This document shows positions 1 through 8,200 of a stretch of DNA of 12,112 nucleotides, in pieces (positions within the stretch are counted from its first letter, which is position 1; the number at the start of each line of letters is the position of its first letter). Source of the stretch: Bacteroidia bacterium. GTDB taxonomy: Bacteria; Bacteroidota; Bacteroidia; Bacteroidales; UBA932. The DNA lies in assembly GCA_021153285.1 (NCBI GenBank), contig JAGKTT010000061.1, positions 1-12,112 on the forward strand, written 5' to 3'. Position numbers and translations under genes: made by a program. The notes beneath the pieces are model-generated. The model worked only from the letters and a program-made list of their open reading frames with translations, was not told where the DNA came from and ran no database searches.

Positions 1-1
1 T

Positions 2-172
2 TTGAGGGAATTCTCGCATAGTTTCGTACTATTTGGCAGCGAATTCACTTTCAAGGCTCTGGACTACATCGGTATAGCTATAGTCATCATTTTGGCTATT
101 ATGCACCTGACTACTGTCCGTAATGACATAAAGGGCTATGCTGAAATCGATCCTATGCCGGAAAGAGAATAA
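2..172 (+). CDS. C-terminal end of an unidentified membrane protein (5' end outside window)
   Basis: The reading frame is open from the left edge and ends with TAA at 170-172, giving 56 residues. It contains one clear hydrophobic segment (DYIGIAIVIILAIMHLTTV), followed by a polar tail ending in PMPERE. This is the profile of the last membrane helix and cytoplasmic tail of a larger integral membrane protein. The stop lies 3 nt before the GtrA start, so the two are very likely in one operon. I cannot name the family from this tail. A glycan- or lipid-related membrane enzyme would fit the neighbours, but that is inference. Confidence 0.6.
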   Translation: MREFSHSFVLFGSEFTFKALDYIGIAIVIILAIMHLTTVRNDIKGYAEIDPMPERE

Positions 173-175
173 CGG

Positions 176-610
176 ATGATTAAGTTTCTGGTAAGATACG
201 CAAAGTTTGCAGGCACAAGCGCCGTCGGTTCAATAGTCGATACGCTTGTGCTTTGGCTGTTGTCAGACCTGATCTTTACTAGAGGATATTGGGGAGAATA
301 CATCATATCACCCTTGATTTCGTTCCAATGTGCTGTCACTGTCAATTACCTGATTTCTTACTTCTATGTATGGAAAGACAGGACCAGAAAACGGTCGGAC
401 GCCTCGGTCCGGAGATTCTTCAGACTTTATGGAGCATACAACCTATCGAGTTCTGTCGTATTCCTGTTCAGGTTAGGAGTGCTTCTGCTGATAGAAAGAT
501 TCTTCGGCTGGGATGTCGTCATATGCAATCTTGTAGCGATGTGCTTCACGGGGATTATCAACTTTGCAATAAATAATCTGGTAATATTCAAAAAGAAAAA
601 GACTGTCTGA
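176..610 (+). CDS. GtrA-family membrane protein (putative lipid-linked sugar flippase)
   Basis: The protein has 144 residues, the usual GtrA size, and four predicted membrane helices at about 10-34, 43-66, 84-107 and 113-138. A basic loop lies between helices 2 and 3 (about 67-83) and a Lys-rich tail at the end. The N-terminal pattern (YAKFAGTSAVGSIVDTLVLW) and the NxxxxY/W ending of helix 2 (NYLISYFYVW) are typical of GtrA. Family members are thought to move polyprenyl-phosphate-linked sugars across the inner membrane or to support glycosyltransferases that modify surface polysaccharide; the substrate here is unknown. The ATG at 176 follows the preceding stop by 3 nt, and the TGA overlaps the next ATG (TGATG), so translation is probably coupled to the cardiolipin synthase. 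Confidence 0.85.
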   Translation: MIKFLVRYAKFAGTSAVGSIVDTLVLWLLSDLIFTRGYWGEYIISPLISFQCAVTVNYLISYFYVWKDRTRKRSDASVRRFFRLYGAYNLSSSVVFLFRLGVLLLIERFFGWDVVICNLVAMCFTGIINFAINNLVIFKKKKTV

Positions 611-2022
611 TGGATTTTGCTCTAAAACAGGTGTTCGTTCTGACAATTATTCTTGGAACTATCCTTGTGATAATCTCCGAGAACAGGAATCCGGTGAAGA
701 CCATTGCGTGGTGTGTGGTCCTGGCTTTTATGCCAGTAATCGGACTTCTTCTATATATACTTTTCGGAATGGACAACAGGCACAGGAGGCTCATAAAGGA
801 AGACGATCTTAGCCGTCTGAAAGGAATTACTGAGATAATTCAGGGCGAGGATATTTCATCCGATATTCCTGCACAGTATAAGCCATTGGCTGGTATGCTT
901 CATAAAATGAACCGGGCATATCCTTTGAGTGGCAACAATGTGGAAATCATAACAGACTTTCAGACAATGTCTGACAGACTTATTGCAGATATAGGAAGTG
1001 CCCGTCAGCATATCAATATGCTTTTCTTCAAGTTCGAAGATGATGAAGTCGGAAGGCGGATTGCAGATGCCTTGATAAAGAAAGCGGAAGAAGGAGTCCA
1101 GGTCAGGCTGATATATGACGATGCAGGTAATCTTATGGTTCCTAGACGATTTTACAAAAAACTAAGGAAACACGGTCTCCAGGTAAGAGGATTCATAAAG
1201 ATATTCCTGCCGATACTTTCGCGAGACTATAATTCCCGCAACCACCGCAAGGTTGTCGTGATAGATGGAAAAGTGGGATATATGGGAGGGATGAACATCG
1301 CCCAGAGATATGCCGAAGGGTTGAAATGGGGAATTTGGAGGGATACTCAAATAAGAATTATGGGACCTGCAGTCTCCGAATTGCAGACCTCGTTCCTGAC
1401 GGACTGGAAATTCACAAAAGGAGACACACCTGATCTTGGCTTAATGTATCCATACAATGCGCCTTGTGGAAACACGCTTATGCAGATTGTCACAGGTGGC
1501 CCGATGGACAAATGGAATGCAATGATGCAGGCATATATGACCGCCATCGTCTCTGCACGAAGTTATGCATATCTGCAATCGCCGTATTTCATACCGCCTG
1601 AACCTATTATGAAAGTCCTCCAGAATGCAGCCCTCAGCGGTGTGGATGTAAGGGTAATGATCCCGTATCGTGGAGATAAGGGTGTGCTTCCGCCATTGGC
1701 TTCACGTTCATATATCAAAGAAGCATTGAACGCCGGTATAAGGATATACCTGTATAGGAAAGGTTATATGCACGCCAAGACTCTGGTCATTGATGACAGT
1801 CTTGTGACAATTGGTTCTACCAACCTAGACTTCAGAGGTTTTGAACAGGACTTCGAGATCAATGCCTTTATGTATGATGAAAATCTGGCGAGACAGCAGC
1901 ATAATCTATTTATCGAAGACCAAAAGGATGCGGAACTGATAGATCCGCTCGAATGGGATAAACGTCCACTTCTGGACAAGGCTAAGGAATCCGCTGCAAG
2001 AATATTCTCTCAAGTCTTATAG
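610..2022 (+). CDS. cls: Cardiolipin synthase (phospholipase D superfamily)
   Basis: This 470-residue protein has the normal length of a bacterial PLD-type cardiolipin synthase, which condenses two phosphatidylglycerol molecules into cardiolipin and glycerol at the inner membrane. Residues 1-60 form the PLDc_N region, with two hydrophobic helices (about 7-22 and 32-53) separated by ENRNPVKTIAW, typical of the family. The two catalytic HxK(x)4D motifs are intact: H212, K214, D219 (HRKVVVID) and H388, K390, D395 (HAKTLVID). Each is followed by the usual Gly/Ser-Asn stretch (MGGMN, IGSTN). The start overlaps the GtrA stop by one base. A hairpin with a short T run lies about 60 nt downstream of the stop. 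No sign of truncation. Confidence 0.95.
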   Translation: MDFALKQVFVLTIILGTILVIISENRNPVKTIAWCVVLAFMPVIGLLLYILFGMDNRHRRLIKEDDLSRLKGITEIIQGEDISSDIPAQYKPLAGMLHKMNRAYPLSGNNVEIITDFQTMSDRLIADIGSARQHINMLFFKFEDDEVGRRIADALIKKAEEGVQVRLIYDDAGNLMVPRRFYKKLRKHGLQVRGFIKIFLPILSRDYNSRNHRKVVVIDGKVGYMGGMNIAQRYAEGLKWGIWRDTQIRIMGPAVSELQTSFLTDWKFTKGDTPDLGLMYPYNAPCGNTLMQIVTGGPMDKWNAMMQAYMTAIVSARSYAYLQSPYFIPPEPIMKVLQNAALSGVDVRVMIPYRGDKGVLPPLASRSYIKEALNAGIRIYLYRKGYMHAKTLVIDDSLVTIGSTNLDFRGFEQDFEINAFMYDENLARQQHNLFIEDQKDAELIDPLEWDKRPLLDKAKESAARIFSQVL

Positions 2023-2265
2023 GCGCATCTTGATACCTGTGACTATCAGGATGATTCCTATGCTAAATCCTTTGGGTATGGCAAAGGCGTCCACCGAGAC
2101 GCCTTTTGAACAATTCGCTGGTACTTGCATAATGCACACAATAGACAAGAGCACCAAGCAGAACGACAACTAAAAGGCTCAATCCTATATCAATTTCCTG
2201 ACCACATCATAAACTATGTTCCAGAAGCCGGCTATTGAATGATGTTTACTGATTCGGCACTTGGC
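2017..2265 (-). pseudogene. Possible decayed small membrane-protein gene (two frameshifts)
   Basis: Three - strand frames join into one plausible protein if two small frameshifts are repaired. The first piece (2185-2265) ends in GFWNIVYDVVRKLI. The second continues DIGLSLLVVVLLGALVYC and then STSELFK. The third reads VDAFAIPKGFSIGIILIVTG and stops with TAA at 2017-2019, tail to tail with cls. Two strongly hydrophobic segments in consecutive frames are hard to explain by chance, but there is no good start codon and the family is not recognised. The switch between the second and third pieces falls at the hairpin at 2083-2107. The rest of the gap between cls and rhuM (2266-2375) shows nothing else except a possible tail of the rhuM frame. 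Confidence 0.3.
2083..2107 (+). terminator. Likely intrinsic terminator of the membrane-protein/gtrA/cls operon
   Basis: A perfect 9-bp stem (2083-2091 with 2098-2106, AAAGGCGTC / GACGCCTTT) closes a 6-nt loop and runs into TTTT. It sits 60 nt after the cls stop. The T run is short, and the same bases lie inside the open frames of a possible decayed gene on the other strand, so the call is moderate. Confidence 0.5.
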
Positions 2266-2375
2266 TTAAAGCCGATAGTTTCAGTTGAGTATCGTCCAAA
2301 TTATTACATTTTCATTTTAAAACCTTTTGATTCCCTCTGTTGTTGAGCTTGGTGCATTCTTTTCTTTGAGTTTCT

Positions 2376-3167
2376 TTATCTCTCTATCGGATTCATTTCC
2401 AAAGCCTGGAACTCCGCAAAGTCCAAGAATCCGGATACGAGGAGATTAAGCCTCTGCAGCTCCAGTTCTGAAAGATAATTCTTGGCAATCTTCACATCGT
2501 CCTTGGTAACATAGTTACCCTTGAAGTTAGTCATTCCCACGAACGGCTTTTCGTTATCCACACGATTATATATGACCTCAGCCACCGTATTCTTATGAAC
2601 GGCATAGTGCAGTTTATTCTGCACAGTTGCAAAGAATGTCTTCGTCATATCACTGCGAGGATCATAGTCGACAGCTGTCGCATATATATCCGTTACCTGC
2701 TGATAGAAGTTTCGCTCGCTGCTGCGGATATCCCTGATACGCTGCAAGAGTTCACGAAAATACCGGTTTCCACCCTGCTTCAGTCTCTCATCATCCATCG
2801 CAAAACCCTTCTGGATATATTCGTGGAGCCTTTGCGTTGCCCACCTGCGGAAACGCACAGCCACCTGAGACTGAACACGATAGCCGAGAGCTATGATCAT
2901 ATCGAGATTATAGTGCTCAATATTACGTTTCACCTGGCGTTCACCTTCAGTCTGAACTAACAAGAATTTCTTGTGAGTTCCCTCCGACAGTTCCTCATCC
3001 TTGTAAATATTCGCAATATGCAAAGCAATATTCTGCTGAGTCGTATCATAAATCTCCGCCAACTGATTCTGTGTAAGCCACAAATCTTCATCCGCAAATC
3101 TAACTGCAACACGAGTGATCTCGTTGTCGTCCTGATATAATATGATTTTGTTTTGTTCCATATTCAT
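2376..3167 (-). CDS. RhuM-family protein, shortened at the C-terminus
   Basis: The protein has 263 residues from the ATG at 3167. An upstream GTG (3182) and a second ATG (3161) are alternative starts; MNMEQNKIILYQ fits the family best. It matches the Virulence_RhuM family: a winged-helix-like N-terminal part (LWLTQNQLAEIYDTTQQNIA), then NLDMIIALGYRVQSQVAVRFRRWA as two family blocks, then RNFYQQVTDIYATAVDYDP and the FFATVQNKLHYAVH block. The molecular role of RhuM proteins is not established; they are frequent in bacterial accessory regions and next to defence genes. Family members usually run to about 330 residues. This one stops at ALEMNPIER, and a Lys-rich stretch resembling the normal C-terminus (IKKLKEKN) follows just past the stop in another frame, so the 3' end looks deleted. 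It lies downstream of the CRISPR array on the same strand, and I see no terminator between them. Confidence 0.8.
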   Translation of the reverse strand: MNMEQNKIILYQDDNEITRVAVRFADEDLWLTQNQLAEIYDTTQQNIALHIANIYKDEELSEGTHKKFLLVQTEGERQVKRNIEHYNLDMIIALGYRVQSQVAVRFRRWATQRLHEYIQKGFAMDDERLKQGGNRYFRELLQRIRDIRSSERNFYQQVTDIYATAVDYDPRSDMTKTFFATVQNKLHYAVHKNTVAEVIYNRVDNEKPFVGMTNFKGNYVTKDDVKIAKNYLSELELQRLNLLVSGFLDFAEFQALEMNPIER

Positions 3168-3238
3168 TTTTCTTACCGCCACGGATATACTGCGAAATTA
3201 AGCAAAGTACCTACCATTTCCAAGATAAGAAGTCACAA

Positions 3239-3905
3239 CTTGTATTCTTCTAGCATTATAATCATTCTACATCAAACCACAACTCAGATCCTTAACTCCT
3301 GTGAGGTGAACGTGTTGTAATTCATTCTATTTCTACATCAAACCACAACATATGGAGTTGTTTTGGAATAGCAATATTGTTGTAATTCATTCTATTTCTA
3401 CATCAAACCACAGTTGTAATTCATTCTATTTCTACATCAAACCACAACTTAAAGTAAAGGAGGAATAGTATGACACGAGTTGTAATTCATTCTATTTCTA
3501 CATCAAACCACAACTGATTCTATTGCACGGAAGTATTCGTTTGGTTGTAATTCATTCTATTTCTACATCAAACCACAACGCCTCTGGAAGAGGTACGGAA
3601 ACCACTGAGTTGTAATTCATTCTATTTCTACATCAAACCACAACCAATGGCCGTGAGGTCCTTCAGCGCATCCGTTGTAATTCATTCTATTTCTACATCA
3701 AACCACAACGTTACGAATCTCTGCAATCTTTCTCATAGGTTGTAATTCATTCTATTTCTACATCAAACCACAACACTTCGGGCAATTACGGTTCGTCGAC
3801 AAGGTTGTAATTCATTCTATTTCTACATCAAACCACAACTACTCCCTTCGTCCGGTGATCAAGAAGATTGTTGTAATTCATTCTATTTCTACATCAAACC
3901 ACAAC
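3239..3905 (-). CRISPR. Type II-C CRISPR array: 11 repeats (one decayed, one trimmed), 9 spacers
   Basis: The repeat is 36 bp; in crRNA direction (- strand) it starts GTTGTGGTTTGATG and ends GAATTACAAC. Full copies begin on the + strand at 3314, 3413, 3479, 3544, 3609, 3674, 3739, 3804 and 3870. A copy at 3379-3412 lacks its last 2 bp and abuts the copy at 3413. A split copy lies at 3239-3283. Spacers are 3284-3313, 3350-3378, 3449-3478, 3515-3543, 3580-3608, 3645-3673, 3710-3738, 3775-3803 and 3840-3869, all 29-30 bp. The leader end is next to cas2 and the decayed repeat is at the far end. The crRNA strand is fixed by the tracrRNA at 8964-9046, which pairs only with the - strand repeat. The intact repeats are identical to one another, which suggests an active or recently active array. 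Confidence 0.98.
3379..3448 (-). repeat. Two CRISPR repeats fused without a spacer
   Basis: The repeat at 3379-3412 ends ...CCACA and is followed at once by the next repeat (GTTGTAATTC... at 3413). It has lost its last two bases and there is no spacer between the two copies. All other neighbouring repeats are 29-30 bp apart. Confidence 0.95.
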
Positions 3906-4029
3906 CTTGGTCGGTTTTCTTATTGATTATCTATACTTTATGCGGTTATTATGCGACAAATTCCGCTATAATCACAGCCAAGGAAGTAGTAATGATGTGA
4001 TTTTTATTTTTTTGCAATATTTCAAAGTA
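3906..4029 (-). promoter_or_regulatory. CRISPR leader between cas2 and the array
   Basis: This is 124 bp of AT-rich, gene-free sequence between the cas2 stop and the first repeat, with T and A runs (for example 4000-4014). Its position at the cas1-cas2 end, opposite the decayed terminal repeat, marks it as the leader where new spacers enter and from which the pre-crRNA may start. I could not find a convincing TTTG-N19-TAnnTTTG promoter inside it. Confidence 0.65.
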
Positions 4030-4368
4030 CTAAAAGAGTTCCAATTGCTGAGGAATCTCCGGTCTTGCTTTCTCCACGGCTCCCAAGTAGTTTCGAATCT
4101 CACTATATTGTTTGTCGGTTACCGCCAAAATACTTATCTGGCCCGCTGCCGGCAAAGCCAAACGAACACGTTTGATATGGACCTCCATATTCTCTTTTGA
4201 CGGGCAGTGTCTGACATATACAGAAAACTGCATCATTGAAAACCCGTCTTTTTCTAACGCTTTACGAAACCGCGTCGCCTGCTTTCGCTGCGGTTTCGTC
4301 AAAACCGGCAGATCAAAGAACACAAAGAGCCACATAACATGATAAGCATTTATACGGTTGAATGACAT
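4030..4368 (-). CDS. cas2: CRISPR-associated endonuclease Cas2
   Basis: The protein has 112 residues, the usual size of type II Cas2. The first beta strand ends in the conserved Asp of the ferredoxin-fold (LFVFFDLPV, D19). The following KPQRKQATRFRKALEKDGF helix and MMQFSVYVRHC strand are typical. Cas2 dimers bridge two Cas1 dimers to form the spacer-integration complex, and the role is structural in systems studied. The ATG lies 2 nt after the cas1 stop, so cas9-cas1-cas2 form one operon, and the stop is followed by the leader. No missing residues are apparent. Confidence 0.97.
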   Translation of the reverse strand: MSFNRINAYHVMWLFVFFDLPVLTKPQRKQATRFRKALEKDGFSMMQFSVYVRHCPSKENMEVHIKRVRLALPAAGQISILAVTDKQYSEIRNYLGAVEKARPEIPQQLELF

Positions 4369-4370
4369 AT

Positions 4371-5258
4371 CTAAACCAATAAAGGATACATTATTTTCTT
4401 CTGTTCTCCACTAAAACACTTAGCCAAAGAAGAAGTCGTTACTGACAAGCCCAAGTCTAATGGTCTTGTCACCTTATCAAACACGGTATCGACATACAGC
4501 AACCTCAGTATCTCCGCTTTAACATCCTTATTTAATTCAGTCTCACCATTAGCATACAGGTCAAAGACTATCTCATCGACAAAAGGTCGATATGGTTCCA
4601 TTATATCGTCCGCCAACGGGAATGAATTATATCGGTTTCTATGATATATACCGAAGGCTGGAAACAATCCTGACCCCATCAATGAGCGAGCAACTGCGGC
4701 TCTCAAAACCGTATAACCATAATTCAACATTTCATTGGGAGATGCTCCGGTACGAAATCTCATAAAATCATCACCGAAAAGAGCATCCCAATAAAATTTT
4801 GCAGCAACTCCTTCCCTATTATCGGCATCACCACTCTTTACATTTTGCCAATAAGGTTTCAACTGGCTGCCATCCTTATCCAATTTATCCAACAAAGCTG
4901 CCTGGTTCCGGATTTTAGCCTCAACCGTCTGCTTCCATAAATTCTTTTTCAAAGGCTCTGATGCATTTATCTGATCGCGATATCTTTCGCCTTGGACAGA
5001 ATTTGAATCAAGATTGAGAAACATAGCATTCGGCATCATCTTATCGGTACAAACAATCACCGCGGCATTATTGTCTGCCAAAGCATTAAGCAATGGCATA
5101 GTAATGCTTATCTGCTGATTATCAAGCAAGACGAACCCGATATCCTCAAGCGGAACTGTCCTGATGAAATCAGGATCATCCTTCATCTTGATTACCATCT
5201 GGCAGTTCTTAAGGCTTAAACTGCAAGGTTTGGAGAATGACAATGTTCGTTTTACCAT
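4371..5258 (-). CDS. cas1: CRISPR-associated integrase Cas1 (type II)
   Basis: The protein has 295 residues, full length for type II Cas1, the enzyme that inserts new spacers at the leader-proximal repeat. The metal-binding residues are visible: E149 (DNREGVAAKFYW), H206 (GIYHRNRYNSF) and E221 (DDIMEPYRPFVDEI). An N-terminal beta domain (about 1-85) precedes the alpha-helical catalytic domain. The start codon lies inside the end of cas9 (7-nt overlap, CTATGGTAA), so translation is probably coupled. No csn2 or cas4 follows, which makes the locus type II-C. Confidence 0.97.
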   Translation of the reverse strand: MVKRTLSFSKPCSLSLKNCQMVIKMKDDPDFIRTVPLEDIGFVLLDNQQISITMPLLNALADNNAAVIVCTDKMMPNAMFLNLDSNSVQGERYRDQINASEPLKKNLWKQTVEAKIRNQAALLDKLDKDGSQLKPYWQNVKSGDADNREGVAAKFYWDALFGDDFMRFRTGASPNEMLNYGYTVLRAAVARSLMGSGLFPAFGIYHRNRYNSFPLADDIMEPYRPFVDEIVFDLYANGETELNKDVKAEILRLLYVDTVFDKVTRPLDLGLSVTTSSLAKCFSGEQKKIMYPLLV

Positions 5259-8200
5259 AGAACATTTTTAAAAATTATTTTACCTGCCGATGTAATATTA
5301 AAGTGATAACCTTCTACCATCATATTGAAGTTATCCTTACTTAGCAACAATTTAGGATACGGCTCAACAAAATTAATAGAGGAATATCCTTTTGTTAATA
5401 ACTTCGGTGGCTCACTCTTAAATTCTTTCCAAAAATCTTCTTTTATTTTTTCATCATTTCGTGCTTCTAAATGATATTTAAAGGCTACACGTCCATCTTT
5501 ATTCATTACTATAACCTTATAAAGCCTCTTCGACAACTCCTCTACCCCACACTCATACAACTCCTTCGGCGATTTCTCATAGAACAACACCATGGTACCT
5601 GTCTTCAATATACACTTCAATGGCAAGTCCTTATCATCAGAATAAGGTACAATATTATCAAGGCCTGTCTTGCCATTGAAATAATTGACGGCATCGAGGT
5701 TATTGACCAGTTTGTATGACCGGATTATCTTTCCTCTATCGTTGTTACCTTCATAAATTGCCATACAATAGTTACCATCATTCTTTACATGCAGACATCT
5801 CTTATGCTTATGAACGGACTTATCTCTATGTGCCTTAAGCCTTATCGGATTTTTCACACCTGTGAATATCCTTACCTTCTTTATCGGAATCTGCAATTCC
5901 TCATTCATCCATATCGTGTCAGACACTGCTTTCTTGAATCCTTTTTCTGCTATAGCAGTCTTTACCTTCTCACGCACTACATCATCAACAATATTTTCGA
6001 CATCAGCAAGTTTCAGCGAATCCAACGACTTTCGGACAACATACTTTATCTCGTCATCCCTCTTTATTGCTCCATAGAATGTCTGCTCATGCAAAGAACA
6101 CCTTGCCGTATCACCTTGAACATATAACTTTTCTCCATTAGGACCATATTGGAGTTTTCCGCGAACCCTCAACCTCTTTTTTGTATGTTTTGACAGGTTG
6201 GACGGAGTGTAGTGAGGCACCAGAATAGAGTCAGACACCGATAAAACATCTTCAGTAAATGTCTCCCATGGCTTAGGGAAATGAGGACGGTCTGCTGCTG
6301 ATAAGCGGTAACGTTCTTCATCCCTCATGTACTGAGCCCAACGATCATACTCATTCCTTCCTATGCAAGCTATGGTTATAGCATCAACACAATGATGGGC
6401 ATGACTGACGCGTTCCTTCTTAGAATAATAATCCTGCAGTCCCCACATCTTACGGAACGCCGCTGTCGTGGCACCCTTGACAGTGGACACCCTCTTGAAT
6501 ACTGTCTGAAGATACATCCTGGCATACCTACCTATTATTCCGATATCAACTCCCTGACGATTAGAAAAGCCTTCAGGAACTTCGGTCATCGCAAATCGTT
6601 TCAGTTTGCCTTCCAGATAGTCAAGTTTCATTTTAAGGTAATGGCGGTCCTGAATCTTCCTGTCTTTTTCTTCTTTCGTTGCGGAATAACCTCGAGTCCT
6701 TTCAAGCCTTTTCCTCAAAGAATCAATCTCTTCCTGCCAGCCGAAACCATCCACAATTGCCATAATCTCAGAATGGTTCGTCAATTCGGATGGAAGGGAA
6801 TCTTTCTTGATGTCACGATTGAAACGACTCTCACATAAAGTCTTGTTCATTTGAGAATTATCTCCACCACGAGAGCGAGGCACAGTATGTTCTATATCAT
6901 ATTTAGGGTCAGGGCCTAAGAAATCAGATAAGCCTATTTCCTGATTTGTATACGGACATTTATGCTTCTGCTCCTCCCATAACTGATATTTCAATACTTC
7001 ATCGTCTGAAGGGACGTAATCATCGCCCATCTGTTCCTTTATCTTGGCAGAATAGTCATCATGTATTCTTTTCATCTCCCTCTGATATGTCTCAATAGCC
7101 TTTCGTATATTCGAGTCGTTCAACCAACGCGAAAATTCTATACGCACCAATGTATCAGAGTCAATCTTGCCATCACGGAGCAACTCATTAAGCAGGTTCC
7201 TTAATCTGAAAAGCGCACGCATAGCCATTGGATTTCTGACGGAAGATGTCCTCGGAGAGCCTAACTTATATATGCCGTCAACCGGTAACGCAGCCTGATA
7301 GGTATCTATCATTGAAGGATGATATAATTTCTCTATACGCTTGCAATCCACGTTATGGCAATCCCTAAGATATTCTGTCACACTTTGATGAATACTCTTT
7401 TTCTTCTCTAAAGGATTGGATATATTATCTTCCATTATGATAGCAACGTTTTCTGCCACTTCATCTGGCAAACGTTCAGCATCACAGCCCATAACAGCCG
7501 GAAGATTTGCCATGATCACAGCCTCATCATATCTATATCCTTTACGCAGATAAGGAAGAATCTTATTGATTGCATTCAGACTTAACGATGCATATCCTTG
7601 AGGTACCGATATCTTTTCGAAGGCATCTGCTTCTTCTGATGACATCTGAAGTTTTACCTTAGCCCACTCTTTGAGTTTTTCTTCATCATCAAAAGAAAAC
7701 AACACATGCCAGATATCATTCAGAATCTGATCTGGAGTCTTTCCTTCTCCCAAAGAATACACGCCACATATCTGATTCAGCCAATCTTCTCCGTATATAC
7801 TTCTCAATCCTGCGGACACAGGACAGCCTGATACAGAGGTAAACATCTTATAATTAAACCTATATGGCTTTTCTGATTTATCCGTCTTGTCGCAATAATT
7901 TCCTTTTCCGGCGATTTTCTTTGCTATATCCTCAAAGTCAAATTGGTTCTTTGTTTTCCTAAAAAACAGCGGAATTATCTGTTCTACTTCATTCGAGTTA
8001 AGTGATCTATAATCATCATCCTTCCAAGTCTTGACCTTGATATTATTTATAAAACACCACATCCGGAACTCCTCATAACGAGGGTGAGAAATCGGGCAGC
8101 GGGTTTTATTCTTTTCAAATGTGCAATGTCCTACCTGTCCTTTTTGGGACTTAAGCGGGCGCTGATAAAAAATAGCATTCTCCAACGCCTTCCTCAACTC

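Noticed and set aside
3239..3313. A second tracrRNA-like anti-repeat in the split terminal repeat
   Set aside because: It matches the repeat ends, but no AAGGC nexus, hairpins or terminator follow, and it sits in register with the array as its last repeat.
3580..3608. Small inverted repeat in a spacer (CCTCTGGAAGAGG)
   Set aside because: It is only a 5-bp stem in foreign-derived sequence and probably reflects its source rather than a function of the array.
3907..4200. A 97-codon + strand frame across the leader and cas2
   Set aside because: Most of it is the antisense of cas2, and the start lies in the AT-rich leader.
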